A stretch of 64,000 nucleotides of DNA from Wuchereria bancrofti. Lineage: Eukaryota > Nematoda > Chromadorea > Rhabditida > Onchocercidae. Positions 46,358 through 59,476 of this stretch are shown piece by piece (position 1 is the first letter of the stretch; each line of letters starts with the position of its first letter). The notes beneath the pieces are model-generated. The model was not told the DNA's origin. It did not search any database and worked only from the letters and a program-made list of their open reading frames with translations. The stretch is from the NCBI GenBank assembly GCA_005281725.1, contig SSBO01000010.1:800461-864460 (forward strand), written 5' to 3'. A program made the position numbers and the translations under genes.

Positions 46358-49300
46358 ATGGCAAGCGACGAAGAGTTGAGTAGCACAGATTCTGGAAAGC
46401 TTAACATCGAGAAAGCTCATCTTGGCCCTCCGGATCGTTGGCTTTATTGTCCACCGCTAGGCTCGGTATGCGCAGTATTCTGTTTTTTGCACTTTACTCC
46501 AAGTTGATTTCACGGTGATTCATTTTGGATATAGAAAAATTCAAATTGTCTTCAAGTAATGTATTACCATGTTGCTCATAATATTTGGAAGATTGAAGAA
46601 CCCTTTATGCAATTCGAATTTTCTTGATATTGAAGAGGAAGTGTGTGGATAAGTAAATTTCATAAGCATTTCAGGTTGTTGCGAAACATTTTTTGCCCTT
46701 CAAAACTCCACTTTGCAAGCTGTATGATGAGCAGGTTGAAAAAAAGTTGCAGTTTCATCCACGAGATGTCTTCGCATACAAGTTTCGAGGTGCCGAACCA
46801 GGTGCGAGAATTGGGTTATGGGTTGATCTCACAAAAACCAATCGTTATTACAATAAAAAAGAGGTAAATTTTAATTTTTTTTAATTGTAATTTCTAACTC
46901 CGTTGTAACTGTCATGTTGTTCGAAATATGTTTTATAGCTTTTATGAGATGAATAAATTTTCATTTACATTTTTATTTCTGTTTAGGTCGAGAAACGGAA
47001 TTGTATTTATAGAAAGATCCCAATGAAAGGTCATGGAGAAGCACCGTCTGTTCCCGAAACAGAGCAGTTTTGTCGGATAGTACGTGGATTTCTTCAGGTT
47101 AATGATCGAGTTTCATCGTTTTGTTGCTTTGTCTTAAGTTATTAGCTTTTTTTACAGTTTTGAACAGATTTTCAGCCGGCTATAATATACCATATTCTAT
47201 CATAGAAGAGTGAGATTATATCTCCATCCAGTTTGAAAACATAAGTAATATTGTCATCCTGAAAGACGTTCTTACATTTTATATGGAAAGAAATAAAGCT
47301 TTATTGATTGTTTAGATATGATTCCTTGTTATTAATGTTTTGTTATTAATGCATAATTCCAGGCAAATCCAAAAGACATAGTGGCAGTACATTGCACTCA
47401 TGGATTTAACAGGACAGGCTTCTTGATAGCAGCATATCTTGCAAGTGCTATGGATTGGGCAATTGATGCTGCCATTTATTCCTTTGCACAAATGAGGCCA
47501 AATGGCATTTACAAGCAGTTTTATTTAGATGAACTTATGCAGAGATATGGTGACGAAGATGACAGAATTGAGGTTTTTTTTGTTTTGATCGCATATCGCT
47601 GTTTGTGTTAACTTTTTATATCTTTTTTCTTCAGGAGTTTATAGTACTTTTTTCTGCATCATGTGTCGTGAATAGTTAAGACCTTCTTACATTTTTTCTG
47701 ACAAAATTCACTTTATTCGGAAGCAAAATTCACTTGATATTCATTTCGGATTTTCGAGTGATTCAAGTTTGGTTTATGTATTTTTCCCGAACATGCATTC
47801 AGCGAGTGATAAGCATAGAATTAGACGAAAAAAATGAAATGAATTTTAGGCACCACCACGTCCTGCCTGGGAAAATGGCCCAGTTGATGGTGGTAGGATT
47901 TCACTTAACGACGTCGGTAGTGGTCAAACTATCTCAAGTAACACTGATGAACTTATTGGTGTGTTTTTTGCTTTGCTTTTTATTTTTAGCCGGCTCGATA
48001 TTCTGTGTTGTCGGTTGCGTTAGCTTGTTTTTGATAATGAGTGTAGTGTTTTCAAGTAGCAAGTCAAAATCCAAATTTTATTTTTTTTTTTTATCCAGTC
48101 ATTAAAAATTGTTGCTATGGCTCATACTTGCAGTGGAATAGCCATCAGCAAAAAATTAACATTTTGAGATTTATTGACTTGAATCTCCTTGTTTTGAAAT
48201 TTTTGGAATTATAAGCTATTTCCAGATGAGCCTAAATTTATGGATGGAGCAGTACCTAGTGTCAAATACGTATCAGATCCCATAACGAGAACCATTTTAC
48301 AAAATAAGGTTATTTCCGCTTTTATAAACCTCTTCTAACTTTTTATGCCAGCTATTTTAGTTGATTATCTCGCTTGATTTGTTGAGCTTAAGTATTTCTC
48401 TGTTTCAATATATGATATTTTCATAGCAGTGGATTTTTGTACATTATGCTTTTACAGTCGTGGTCTTTCTAATTTCTTGTTGAAACTTTTTTTTTTTTTA
48501 AGAAACTCCAGATTTGCTGAATTTCTTTTAATGAATGTTTAACTGTTAATTGATTGTCCTGTATGAACTGTCCTGCAGAACAGATGCAGTTTCACTTTTT
48601 TTTTCGATTTGCTACCTGCCCGTATGTAAGAACTGCTACTGTCATATTATTTTGCAGTCTTAGGGTTCAAATAAAAGATGTGAATATAAAATGCTTTGAT
48701 TTGCATTGCTGGCCTATACTGTTGTCCGCCTATCATTTAAACGAATATTTAGATTCGGAATATGTGTAACTATAAAAGAGATGGTTTTCCTGGCAGTCAA
48801 CCAGTATCCATGGAAAGAGATAATTTACGTTTTTTGGCTGAAAGGAAGTATATGGTATCTTGGAAAGCCGATGGGATCAGGTAAATAAGTGACTTTTAAA
48901 GTTTATCCCAGTATTGTGATTCTAAAAGCGTAGATATAGAAGAAAGATAAATCAATTATAATGAGAGGGATTCAGTAGTTGATTTATTATTTCATCAATT
49001 TCTATCTCTAATAGATATGTTAATTTAGATATATGGTACTTATTGACGATAAGGATTCAATATACGCATTTGATCGAAATAATAATGTGTTTAAAATATC
49101 CTGCATAACATTTCCGCATAAAAAAGAATTTCGTCATATTCAAAATACTCTTCTAGATTGTGAAATGATAATCGAAAAGGTTCAGTTTTGGAATTTGCTT
49201 TCACATAAATGGATTACATTGTTGCAAAAATGGCATTTTTCGAAATTTCAGAGTTTGATCGTTTCATCTAATCTGAAGTGTAGCTGATTCCCCAGCTGGT

Positions 49301-51036
49301 AATGAGGTTTAGGTCGGAGCACATGTTAAATGTTCGAAATTATCTTCTGTAAACAAAATGAAACTAATGTTTTGATCATAATGACATTACATTTCTACAG
49401 GTAAAAGGAGAATCTGGTGATATTACCGATGTACCAAGATTGCTCATCTACGACATTATTAAATTTGAGGTTTTCATTTGATACATTGTGCTGCTGTTGT
49501 GTAACATAGGGCAAAGTTTCCATCATGAACTTGGAAGCGAATTTAAGAATATTTGAAGTATCAATGATGAATGATTACTTACTTTTAGGGACAAAATGTG
49601 GGCGAATGTGATTTCACTACACGTTTGTCATGTATTCGTGAAGATCTAATTCAACCACGTCGTGATGCATTGAGAAGCGGTCGTATCAAGAGAGAGAATG
49701 AACCGATAAGCATACGTAATAAGGTATGATAAGGATGTTCGTTGTTTTGTTATTGAGTAGCTTTTGCGGCAGCTTAGTTTTTTTATTCTTAGAACTGTTT
49801 TTGCAGGATTTTTGGGAATTGGAAGCAGTTCCAAAACTATTTGATGAGAAATTTACGAAAAATGTTGGGCATGAAATTGATGGCTTAATTTTTCAATCGG
49901 TAAATGAAGTAAGTCTCAAAAACAAGTGTATGTTTTCTTTGAAAGAGTTAAAGAAGCTGCCTGATTTCTCTGATTGTTATTTTTTACTTTCGATTTATGC
50001 GATTTATTCGAATCTAAGAATATTTTCTTTTTTTTTTCATTCTTGAAACTTTTTGCAGGATTTTGAGAAATGACCTTTATTGCTAATTAGAGGAAGTCTT
50101 TTTCCGTACTCTGGAATCAATGCATTGTATTAAGATTCAATTTATATTGTTGCCGATATATTACTTTAAGTTAGCTTTATAGAGCAATATTATGCTATAG
50201 AATTTTAGTTTCTAATTACTATTAATAAGCTTATGGTTTATTACAATGAAATCAATATATTCCATTTACTTTTCAGCCATATCGTTGCGGACGATGTGAT
50301 ACGTTGTTGAAATGGAAGCCTCCATCTCATAACTCAATTGATTTTCAATTGAAGATAAGGCGTATATCGAAACCTGGTGAATTGCCAGAGCATATTGGCT
50401 TTCTTTTCGTACAAAACCAGTCAGAACCAATGGCACAAATGAAAGCTACAAAGAAGTTGCTGCCATATGATAATAAAATTATTGAATGTACTTTTAAAGT
50501 TAGTCTTTTATTTGTGTTGGAGAATTTTATATTTACTGCAGACTAGCATGTGATCTACTTAATTACTGACATGTAAGTTAACAACAAAGTGGAGATAATA
50601 CAGCTATTAATCCAATCACTTGGTGCAGCACGACGTTCGGTAGAAGTTCCATTTGCAAAATACCTTAAGCTTGCTGGCGTTAGCATAATGAGATTGTTGA
50701 GAGCCTGTGCTGGCAAAAATTTTAAGTATTCTAACAGTTTCATTCTTTGTTGCTTATGTTTTTTCTTTCTTTGCTGCTTAGAAGTGTATTTTTATGGATA
50801 GTTCCAATGTGTTTGCATTGTTTCAGGATGGTAAATGGGAGTTTATGCGTGAACGTACAGATAAAAGTTTGCCTAATTCAAGCAAAACTGCAAAAGCTGT
50901 TTATAACAGTATCATTCATCCGATTGATAAGGACTCATTAATAACATTCGTTGAGAAAATATGTATGCAGAAAACGAAGAAGAGACCTGCTCCACAATCA
51001 GCTAATGATGCTATACAGAAAATTGCTAGGACATAA
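46358..51036 (+). CDS. cel-1: Bifunctional mRNA capping enzyme (RNA triphosphatase and guanylyltransferase)
   Basis: Thirteen exons: 46358-46465, 46675-46863, 46987-47097, 47363-47572, 47850-47958, 48226-48308, 48753-48880, 49029-49179, 49401-49469, 49589-49723, 49807-49899, 50277-50498, 50827-51036; 1818 nt, 605 residues, all phases closed. The N-terminal half is a cysteine-phosphatase-type RNA triphosphatase: [10 protein letters not shown] with Cys147 and Arg153, removing the gamma phosphate of nascent pre-mRNA. The C-terminal half is a nucleotidyltransferase: [14 protein letters not shown], motif I WKADGIR with Lys308 as the GMP-accepting lysine, RYMVLIDD, then EIDGLIF and TLLKWKPP (motifs IV-V region), and [14 protein letters not shown] near the end. 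Order, spacing and length match metazoan capping enzymes, with C. elegans cel-1 the closest named relative. It acts in the nucleus on RNA polymerase II transcripts. An ATG four bases upstream (46354) is in a frame that stops quickly, so 46358 is chosen. AATAAA lies at 51817. Confidence 0.96.
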
Positions 51037-53318
51037 GCAGTTTATTCAGCTTTCATTTGTTTAAAATATTGTTGAACTTCGATGAATACCTTATTTCTTC
51101 GATCTTCAAGTTGCATCTTGAAAAATAATTTTTTAATGTATATTGAATCAGAAATCTAACTTTTGAGACTTTATCCAATCTAACTTTTGAGACTTTCATC
51201 AAAGCTTCTGTTATTTTATAAAGTGAAAAGTGATAATTGTTTTAATTATAGTTCAACGTCATTTTTGCTTCATTTCGTTGCATGTCTCCAAATTCCAGTA
51301 TTGAGCTGTTAAACTTCATCAGTGCTATCAACAACGAATGAAAGTTTTTTCATTTTTTCTTTGAAAAAGGGTTTGGGGTGCACTTCAGATTTCACGACAC
51401 TTTATATATTCTTGAAGTTTTGTTATTTTCATCTCTCAGAAAACGAAAGGCGAACGAACAGTGTACTAGCAGTGAAACAGACTCGGAAAATTCTTCTTTT
51501 GATTATTTTGCTTGCGCACTTATTTGAAAACTGGTCATTTTTAGAATTGCAAAGATGACTGTTTCATTGAATTAGCTTGACCTACACAGTTACAAAACTT
51601 TAGAAACATTAATTATTTCTGGCACGGAACTGATTTCAACATAAGTGGTGTCGAGTATTTCAAAATTTAGAATTGGATTTTCAGGTCATAAGTTGGACAA
51701 GTGCATGGGTTAATTTGTTCCATACTTTTGTACATATTATGCTACACTCTTGCTATTTGTACTGCTTGAATTTTAATTTGTATTGATAGAGAACGGGTTT
51801 TTGTGTTGTTTTGCAAAATAAAACGTTACATTTTGCTTTCATTTCCACAAGTAATTTGTTACTCAAATACTAAAATCACTCAAATCTAGTAATTATACGT
51901 GTCTTTTAGTATTCATTTAGCAAATGCAGCATGGAAAGTATTTGCTTCGAAATTCGAAAAAAACTTAAAGGTTTCAGAGAAGTATTTCTTAATTAAAACC
52001 TAAGTACTGTAAATTATTATTTTCACATGATAAACTGAACAAATCAAATTTATGATAGCAAATGCAGAAGCATTAGTACACATAAGTTAGAATTAAAGAT
52101 TAAAAGTTATCAAAAGATAATAATTCTATATTATTTGGTGGGGAAATTTCAAGAAATGCATATAAGTTGTGTAATTTATTAACGCAACAAACCTCTCAAA
52201 TATTCATTCCTTCAGTGATGCAAAGGTTCTAGTTTTTTCCCTCAGAAAGGTTTCCGTCTTTTTTCTGAAGTAATTAATGCAAAAAGTCAATTTTGAAATG
52301 AAGCAAAAGATCAAGAAAGGATATGAAATTGAGAAAATCATTTACAGCATATGTAATAATAATTACTAACACAACGTATATTGTAGTTTTAGTGATTAGT
52401 AAAAATATTATAAATTTAATTGTTGGAAATGTTTTGGAATATTAGATCTGATAAGAGTTATATTAGTATCAAATTCCATCTGACGTTAGTTTATGCTCTA
52501 GAAAATTAGAATTTTTGTTTTGTTTTAAAAGAAATCAAGAAATGAACAAAGTACAGAGAGTTTGAAGATGTGAGATAAGCGCAGGGAGTCTTATCATCGT
52601 TCAAGCAAACTTTACTGATTAATGACAATTGTCATTATGTATAACTCTGACTGAGCAATTAATTAAACTATTATTTTCTATTAATCCATTTCTGATATTG
52701 CATCTATTCGAATTTTGTAAAATCTGGGAGGAAATTAAAGTATGATAATAAAATACTTTTCGGAAATATTATAAAATTGAAATGCTATTACATATTTAAC
52801 TTTTATGTGGTGTTTTAACAAATAAAAATATGCAATACAAGTTTTTTTTTTTTGCTATAAAAATATAATTTTTATATTTGTCTCTATAGTGTATTCTATT
52901 TTATGATATTTTAGTTTTATTTAAATCCTTGAATATTTCGCAGATAAAAGTTTGTACTTGTTGTGATCGATCATAAAAATGGTGAAGTGATATCGTTTAG
53001 TTTTTCTCTTCTTGAAACTTTCATATAATATTCATTAGCAATTCCTGTTTTGTCCTATACGTAAGTTTTCTTCGGCAGACAATTTTTAAACAATTTTTTA
53101 TAACAAGAACTTATTTATTTATTAAAATTAGATCGTATACCTAAATTTTTGCTTGGAATTGTGTACAAGTGCGCAGGTTTGTTCAATTAAGCAAATTCGC
53201 GCATCTTCTACTAAAGTTAAGTATGAGATGAATACAGGTTTACTACATGCTGTAATTACATAATAATAGTTCATATTTCAGTATGAAATGGATTTCAGGT
53301 TTCTAATTCATTACGCAT
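51037..53318. other. Intergenic region after the capping-enzyme gene
   Basis: The first 0.8 kb is likely 3' UTR (AATAAA at 51817). It includes a short duplication at about 51157-51205 (unit ATCTAACTTTTGAGACTTT). The rest is AT-rich with nothing coding seen. Confidence 0.55.
53287..53298 (+). promoter_or_regulatory. Probable spliced-leader acceptor of the second metalloprotease
   Basis: TGGATTTCAG ends at 53298, 20 bases before the ATG at 53319. The distance is the same as in the first metalloprotease gene. Confidence 0.5.
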
Positions 53319-56115
53319 ATGTTATGTTATTGTGTGACCATCAATGCCATCTTCGTTTCAATGTTTGTTCTGTTTGTATCATCGAAGGATGTCAGTGATT
53401 TTGCACCTGTAAGACTTTCTCATTATTATTTCACTTTAGCGATAGTTGAATTTGAAATTTGAATCTTTCAACTCTTTTTTGTTCATGTTGTATTGAAATT
53501 ATTATAAAAGAAATTACTTGCACCAAATTGATACTGAAAAATTAAGACGGAAATTTGTTTGTTATTTAAACAATCTATGCAATAATTTACAGGAGTATTT
53601 GACAGAATACAATTTTTTAAAAAAGCAATTTGATACTCAATTATTAAAGTATGGTCATGAAGCTCACAAGTAAATGTTTTTTTTTTTTTTTGTAGTATTA
53701 AATCTTGATAATATTTTTTAATTGGACAAAAATTTCATTCAATATCTTGTCATACATCACTGATAATTTCTTATTTTGATACAGTCATTCATTAGCAATC
53801 TAATAGATTAAGAATTATATAATTTTCATAGCATATTGTTGACATCATTATAATGCAGCCTTAATAATAATTATACTTGAATAATAATAATTAATAATAA
53901 TTATCCTTAATAATAATTATACTTGAATTTAGTTTCTAACAAATCTTTAACGAAACATAAAATTAAAACTTCTCTTATCAGCAAATTTCAAAATCTTTCA
54001 TCACTTCCTTTATCATACATCATTAGGTATCATATTTCAATGCATGAAACATAGCTTTAAAGTAAATATAGTAGTGAATTATATTTGAAAAACATTTTCA
54101 GATTATTTAAAAAATTTAAAAATCTAATACAGACGGGTCGATTCGATAAGCAGAAACGACAAAAAATCGGCGAGACATGGTGTGCACGACAGGTTGTTAA
54201 TGACTCATATTCGAATGGTCCGTAATACTTCTGACATCGTTTAATCTACGGAAGCTAACCGGAAGCACTGATATTCTAATTAGTAACTTATGAATAAAAT
54301 AGAATGTGCAATGATTAGCATTTTAACTTTCTCTGCTTATGAAGCTTATGATTTTCAACTAACTGTCAACCTACGATCATTTAATAAAGAAGATTAAGGT
54401 ATTTTTTTAGCCTTGGATTTAATAAATTGAAAAATTGAATGCTCAGTAGAGTCAGATCAGTAGAGTCATTAACAACCTGTCGGATTATTTTATTCTTTTG
54501 GATTATTTTAAAATCGATATTGAACACAGAATTGAACAGTTTCTGCCAAATTTCAAGACCTTCCCTTGATTTTATCAAATATTTCAGATTCAAATAGAGC
54601 ATACAAATGGACGAGTAAAAATTTGACATATTCGATAGGAGCCATTCCTAAGCACTTGTCCAGAAAAATAGTAAGGTATAATAATTATTGTTATTCTATA
54701 AAAAATGCAATGAAATTATCTTTTTCTTTTTCGAAATTAAACAATTTTAAAAGAAGTTGCATATATATATTCACTAAGAACTTTCGATTCAAAAAAAAAA
54801 TTTCAGAAATGTAATGAAGATAGCTTTTGAAGAATGGTCAGCGGTAACACAATTAAATTTCATCGAAGTAACAAGAAATGGGAATATTAAAATTGCTTTT
54901 GTCAGCGGAAATCACGGAGATGGGTATTCGTTTGATGGACCAGGTTTATCATCTTTTTTTATTTTTTGTTGTCATCAATACTTGTGGAATGACCAGAATC
55001 AGAACAAGCATTTTTATTAATTAAAAAGAAAATTTAATCGAGTTTATGATTATAGTAATTGACAATACCACTTTTTTGTGACTAAGATAATGTTTGGATA
55101 ATGATCAAATTTATACAACAAAAATTTTAAGTGTGTTGAAAAGTCCCATTTTTAATTGAGTAATTTTTAATACATTATTTTTACTGTAAGTAGAAGGGAA
55201 TAAGTTGGCGCTAACTGTAAGAGAATATCTGATGATTATGAAGGTATGATGATACCTGTACAAGGTAACGATATTTATTTTTCAATGCAAATAGATTCTT
55301 TCCTGATGACACAACCGCTTGGTTCTTTTGGATAGATATTTAAAAAAAAAAAAGTGAATTGAAATTCAATCATTTTATTAGTATTCATATCTTGCATAGA
55401 AGACAAAAATTGAATTAAATATTTGAAATATTTCAGTAAAATTTATTGAAAGAACTGAAATATATGAATGAGATTTTTTTACAGGTAAAATACTAGCACA
55501 TACATTATTTCCACCTTATGGATTAATTCATTTTGATGCAGATGAAAGGTGGGCTGCAATGATAAACACAGAACTTTCCAAGTTAGTTTTAATGTTTTCA
55601 TTCTAATCTTTTTTTATTCTTAAGGGAAAAATTGATTAAATAAATTGAAAATGTTCTTTTGAATTTAAAAAAAAATTGAAGAAAAATGAAATTAAGAAAG
55701 AAATTAGGAAAAAATGAAATTAAGAAAGAAGAAATTATTTTAGATATGATACCATAGATTTGCTACCAACAGCAATCCACGAAATTGGTCACGTTTTGGG
55801 TTTGGAACATTCTTGGGAAAAAGATTCTATAATGTCACCTTTCTACCACTATCAGACAATTAATGATGACGGAGAATACGTGAAACCGAAACTTACTAAC
55901 TGTGATATTTTACGCATACAACAATTGTATGGTAATTTTTTTCTTTTTCAGACTAAAAACACGTAAGTGAATGCTTATGGTGCATATTAAATATGTTGAA
56001 TGTTTAATTATCTGTGGCTTCTTTCCTGTTTATTTTATAAATTTCAGATCAGAAAAACTTTTTTCTGGAGGGATTGGAACAAAACGAAAATTTTAAAAAT
56101 TGCAAAAATTGTTGA
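53319..56115 (+). CDS. Short secreted matrix metalloprotease lacking hemopexin
   Basis: Eight exons: 53319-53408, 53593-53669, 54102-54217, 54588-54675, 54807-54943, 55485-55581, 55744-55931, 56048-56115; 861 nt, 286 residues, phases closed. The signal peptide is around INAIFVSMFVLFVSS. The prodomain keeps EYLTEYNFLKK and LFKKFKNL, but the cysteine switch is TWCARQVV (Cys83) instead of PRCGxPD: the Cys is kept, while the Gly, Pro and Asp are lost. Catalytic domain: SGNHGDGYSFDGPGKILAH, then [11 protein letters not shown] (His214, His218, His224; Glu215) and Met-turn SIM. After LYG a 22-residue tail ends KNCKNC. There is no hinge or hemopexin domain, as in matrilysin-type enzymes. Exon breaks in the catalytic part match the hemopexin-bearing neighbour at 35994-41183, so the two are likely duplicates that diverged. 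Extracellular matrix proteolysis is inferred. The last exon is the least certain. AATAAA lies at 56125. Confidence 0.87.
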
Positions 56116-57145
56116 AATCATCAAAATAAAGAACAAAATGATCAAATCAAAGTTATTATGAAGAATTTCTCTGAGGTGTGAAAAAAATTCAAAAAAAAAA
56201 ACAATATTCTATCGATCTTTTTCAGGCAACAGAAAGGCTTCCATTTGAGAAGATACTATGAATTTAATGTTTAAACAAATTAGGCAAGTGAATTTATCAG
56301 TTAAAAACAAACTGGCAGCATATTAATCAATTCATTGCTATCAAAACATCGATAAGTGAATGGCATGCGTAATAATTTATCACTTATTATCATTGTCACT
56401 TTGAAAGCTTATCACCATTAATCATTACAGTTAGCTTTCCATACAAAGATTTTGAAATTTATAACGAATAATTGAGTCAAATTAATATGCGAAAAAAAAT
56501 TCTATTCTATTCTACCGAGATACTGAGAAAATGTTGCAAAGTCCGACAGCACTTCTAACTGTTAACGCAAATTAAATAAGTAATTCATGAAGTGATAATT
56601 GTTACTGATAAATGAAATGGTTTATCTGTTGTTATAATGATTTAATCAATTTTCATCCTTTAATTCAATTTTTTTATTTTATTTCAACCCATTATAACTT
56701 AATTACCTGAATTTTTGTAGTATTTTTCTTCCGGTTTAAGCTCAAATTTAAGCTTATTATTAATTTTAATGCTATTTAATAGTGCAATTATATTTAGCTG
56801 TTCGTCACGTTTTGTCTAATTTAATATTTCGAAATTACAATGCTAATATATAACCGACAACGTCATAACATACGCTTTTTCAGAATTATTTCTCAAACAT
56901 TCACGTTTTAGCGCATAGAGCGAAACACGTCGTACATTTCTGAACAAAACATAAACACAAAAGAAATTTGAGTACCTTCAAAATTCTTTGCAGTTTTATT
57001 AATTTCACTAAGATAAAATTTAATAACGTAATATCTTCACTGTTACTTTCGAAACTAATTTTAATGTATCTGAATGATAAAATTTTTGTTGATAAAATTG
57101 CTGTGACACTAATGAGGTGACACTTGCAGTATTTCGTACTATTCC
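56116..57145. other. Intergenic region
   Basis: It begins with the second metalloprotease 3' UTR (AATAAA 56125) and ends at the leader acceptor of the next gene (57129). AT-rich; nothing coding seen. Confidence 0.55.
57121..57129 (+). promoter_or_regulatory. Probable spliced-leader acceptor
   Basis: CACTTGCAG ends at 57129, 16 bases before the ATG at 57146. It supports the choice of that start. Confidence 0.45.
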
Positions 57146-59476
57146 ATGCGGTTGTTTTCTACCATTCTTGGTGTGATCGCTGTTAATACCTACGCGCAGT
57201 TTCGTGCACGAATCACAGTTAGTTAAAGTCTAGCAAAATTTGAAGGTTGAAAAAAATTGAAAATTTTTGAAAAAAAAAATGAAATAAAATTTAACTGTTT
57301 GAATAAACTGCAACTCATTGAAAAATTTGGCTTATTCAAACATTTCATTAATTCTTATTCTAAATTTGATTTCTTAACAGTTTGCACTAATCAATATAGA
57401 CGATGTGAGTTAAATTGAAATCGTCGAGCTGATAATTTGTAACTTAAATATTTTATCATAAATGATTTAAATTGCGATACTAATGAGCGGATAGTCTCGA
57501 AATTTGATAAAGCCTGAAATATTTCAGAATATTTTAAGCAGATTAAGCAGCTGTCGATGATTAAATGAGATTTAGAATTCAGATTACTGAAAATAGGAAA
57601 CAATTTCTTTGATCTGACAAATTCTCAGGAACTTAGCTAACCCACCCAGAATCACGCTTGGGCCTTTTCAAAAATTGCGCGAATCTGACAGTTCGGTAAA
57701 AACAAAATTGCAGCATTTGTCACGTTACGAATCAATTGAATGCATATCAAAGCAAGCTTATTATGACGTCGAAAATAGTTACATAGCAGTTGTTAGTTTG
57801 GACGACAAATGTGACGAAGTTTTAACCAATGCTTTTAAAAAAGCTATAATTAAACCTGAAAATCTTAAAATTCAAGTTATAAAAAATCCCAGAGATTTCG
57901 AGTACATATTACGTATGGTACGTTTCAAGAACGCTTATGTAAATTATTAAAGTAAAGGAAAAAAAAAGCGACGAAAATTAGGTGAACCTTTTTAAGTGTG
58001 TATGTAAACTGTTACTATCCAAATAATTAACTATTCATAACTCTATCCGATGTTGTTTAGTGGAAAAAATGCATAGTCGGACTATATTTACTTATCTTTA
58101 CGTGACGTTTTTACAAGTGAAACTTCTGAATCCTCTAGAAATAATTTCTGCTATATAAAAAAGAACAAATGCCTTTTCTTTTCCAGTAATTATGAGATTA
58201 TTAATTATCGCTTTTGCCTATTTCTATATTAATTACCCAGAATCAGAATTATTAATTCCAGGTGCAAGATTTTTGTTCCGTAGCAATCATTCAAGAATCA
58301 ATCAAAATATCTGTAACTTGGTTTTTTTTCGACTGCACCAAAAGTAATTTCCATTTTTTAATTAATGGTGGAAAAAATATTCCAAGGATGAAAGCTTAAG
58401 TAATTGCAGTTTATTTATCCATTATATATTATACAAAATTAGCAAACGGAAGTTAACTTAATTAAGAACAAAGTAATCTATGTTAATTATTTTAGTCCCA
58501 TACAATAGCTGAAAAAATTAACAATAAAAAAAATTTTCGTAAAAAAATTTTCAAAAATCATTTTCTTTTTCAATTATTTTTTTTAAATATTTCTATTTGT
58601 TTCTTTTTGTTTTCATTTTTCGGCGCTTTCTTTTAAGATAAAGAGAGGAACAAGAAATTTGGAATCACATGGATAATAGCAATATCATTAACAGTTGTTG
58701 GTATCACTATCTGTGCGGCAATTGGCGCTTGTTGTTATTTAGCGCTTCGAAGTACTCATCCGATACAAAGGCGAAGGAAAGAGAGTGCGAGGGAAGACGA
58801 AACTTCCAATAGAAATGTTGACGAATTGTCCCGTGAAACAAACAATATTAAATCACATTCCACTGTGAGTTCCATTTTTTGTAAAGTAAAGTTGAAGTAA
58901 AATTAGCTATAACTAAGTTAGCAATAATACCAAAGTTAATGATAGTATTTGTAAGAAAATTTTAAAAAAGTCGTTAAAATGTTTCAAGTAAAAGTTGAAA
59001 GAAGTTAGATTTAACTTTCATTATTTTAAATGTATTCTGTTATGTTGTTTTGTGATTAAAATGTTGTTAACTTATTAATTATTAGCATCTTTTTTAAATA
59101 AGGTGCAGAAAGCAATAATATTTAATTATTCATAAATATCTAATTCATTTATTAATTATTTTAAAGTATTAAAAGGTTAAAGGCAATTATTATGAATGAA
59201 ATAAATTTTAATTTCTTCTAGATATAAAATACTGTGAGGAAAATTTATTCAAATGGCATTTTCAGTTTTGAAAGATACTTTGAAGCAAAAGTGAGAGTAT
59301 TTAATTTGTGGCAAACATGAATTGATTTTAAATCAACTTTTGTTGAATAGTTGTAGAGTACGAAAAAAACACTTCCTGAAATGACACACAGGAAAAGTTC
59401 AAGGAGAAGCACCGGATCGACAAGTTTTTCGCGTATAGCAATAAACGAAACGGATGAGAGAAAAGTTTTAAAATGA
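57146..59476 (+). CDS. Unrecognised type I membrane protein with four-cysteine ectodomain
   Basis: Five exons: 57146-57198, 57629-57917, 58262-58343, 58638-58864, 59357-59476; 771 nt, 256 residues, phases closed. Residues 1-17 are a signal peptide (MRLFSTILGVIAVNTYA). The ectodomain (about 18-150) has four cysteines at 56, 79, 119 and 139 (YESIECIS, DDKCDEV, VQDFCSVA, FDCTKN), consistent with two disulfides and a compact alpha/beta fold. A transmembrane helix at about 150-176 (ITWIIAISLTVVGITICAAI) is followed by basic residues (RRRKESARED) and an 80-residue Ser/Thr/Arg-rich tail (RKSSRRSTGSTSFS) with many possible phosphorylation sites, ending ERKVLK. The exon 1 donor (GCGCA|GTTTCG) is weak but the only phase-compatible one. 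I recognise no family. A cell-surface receptor or adhesion role is inference from topology only. AATAAA lies at 59539. Confidence 0.7.

Noticed and set aside
48554..48752. A coding exon for the capping enzyme around 48590 (CTGCAG acceptor)
   Set aside because: Frames there stop quickly and do not match the family; the TATTTAG acceptor at 48752 gives a phase-true join into the [10 protein letters not shown] region.
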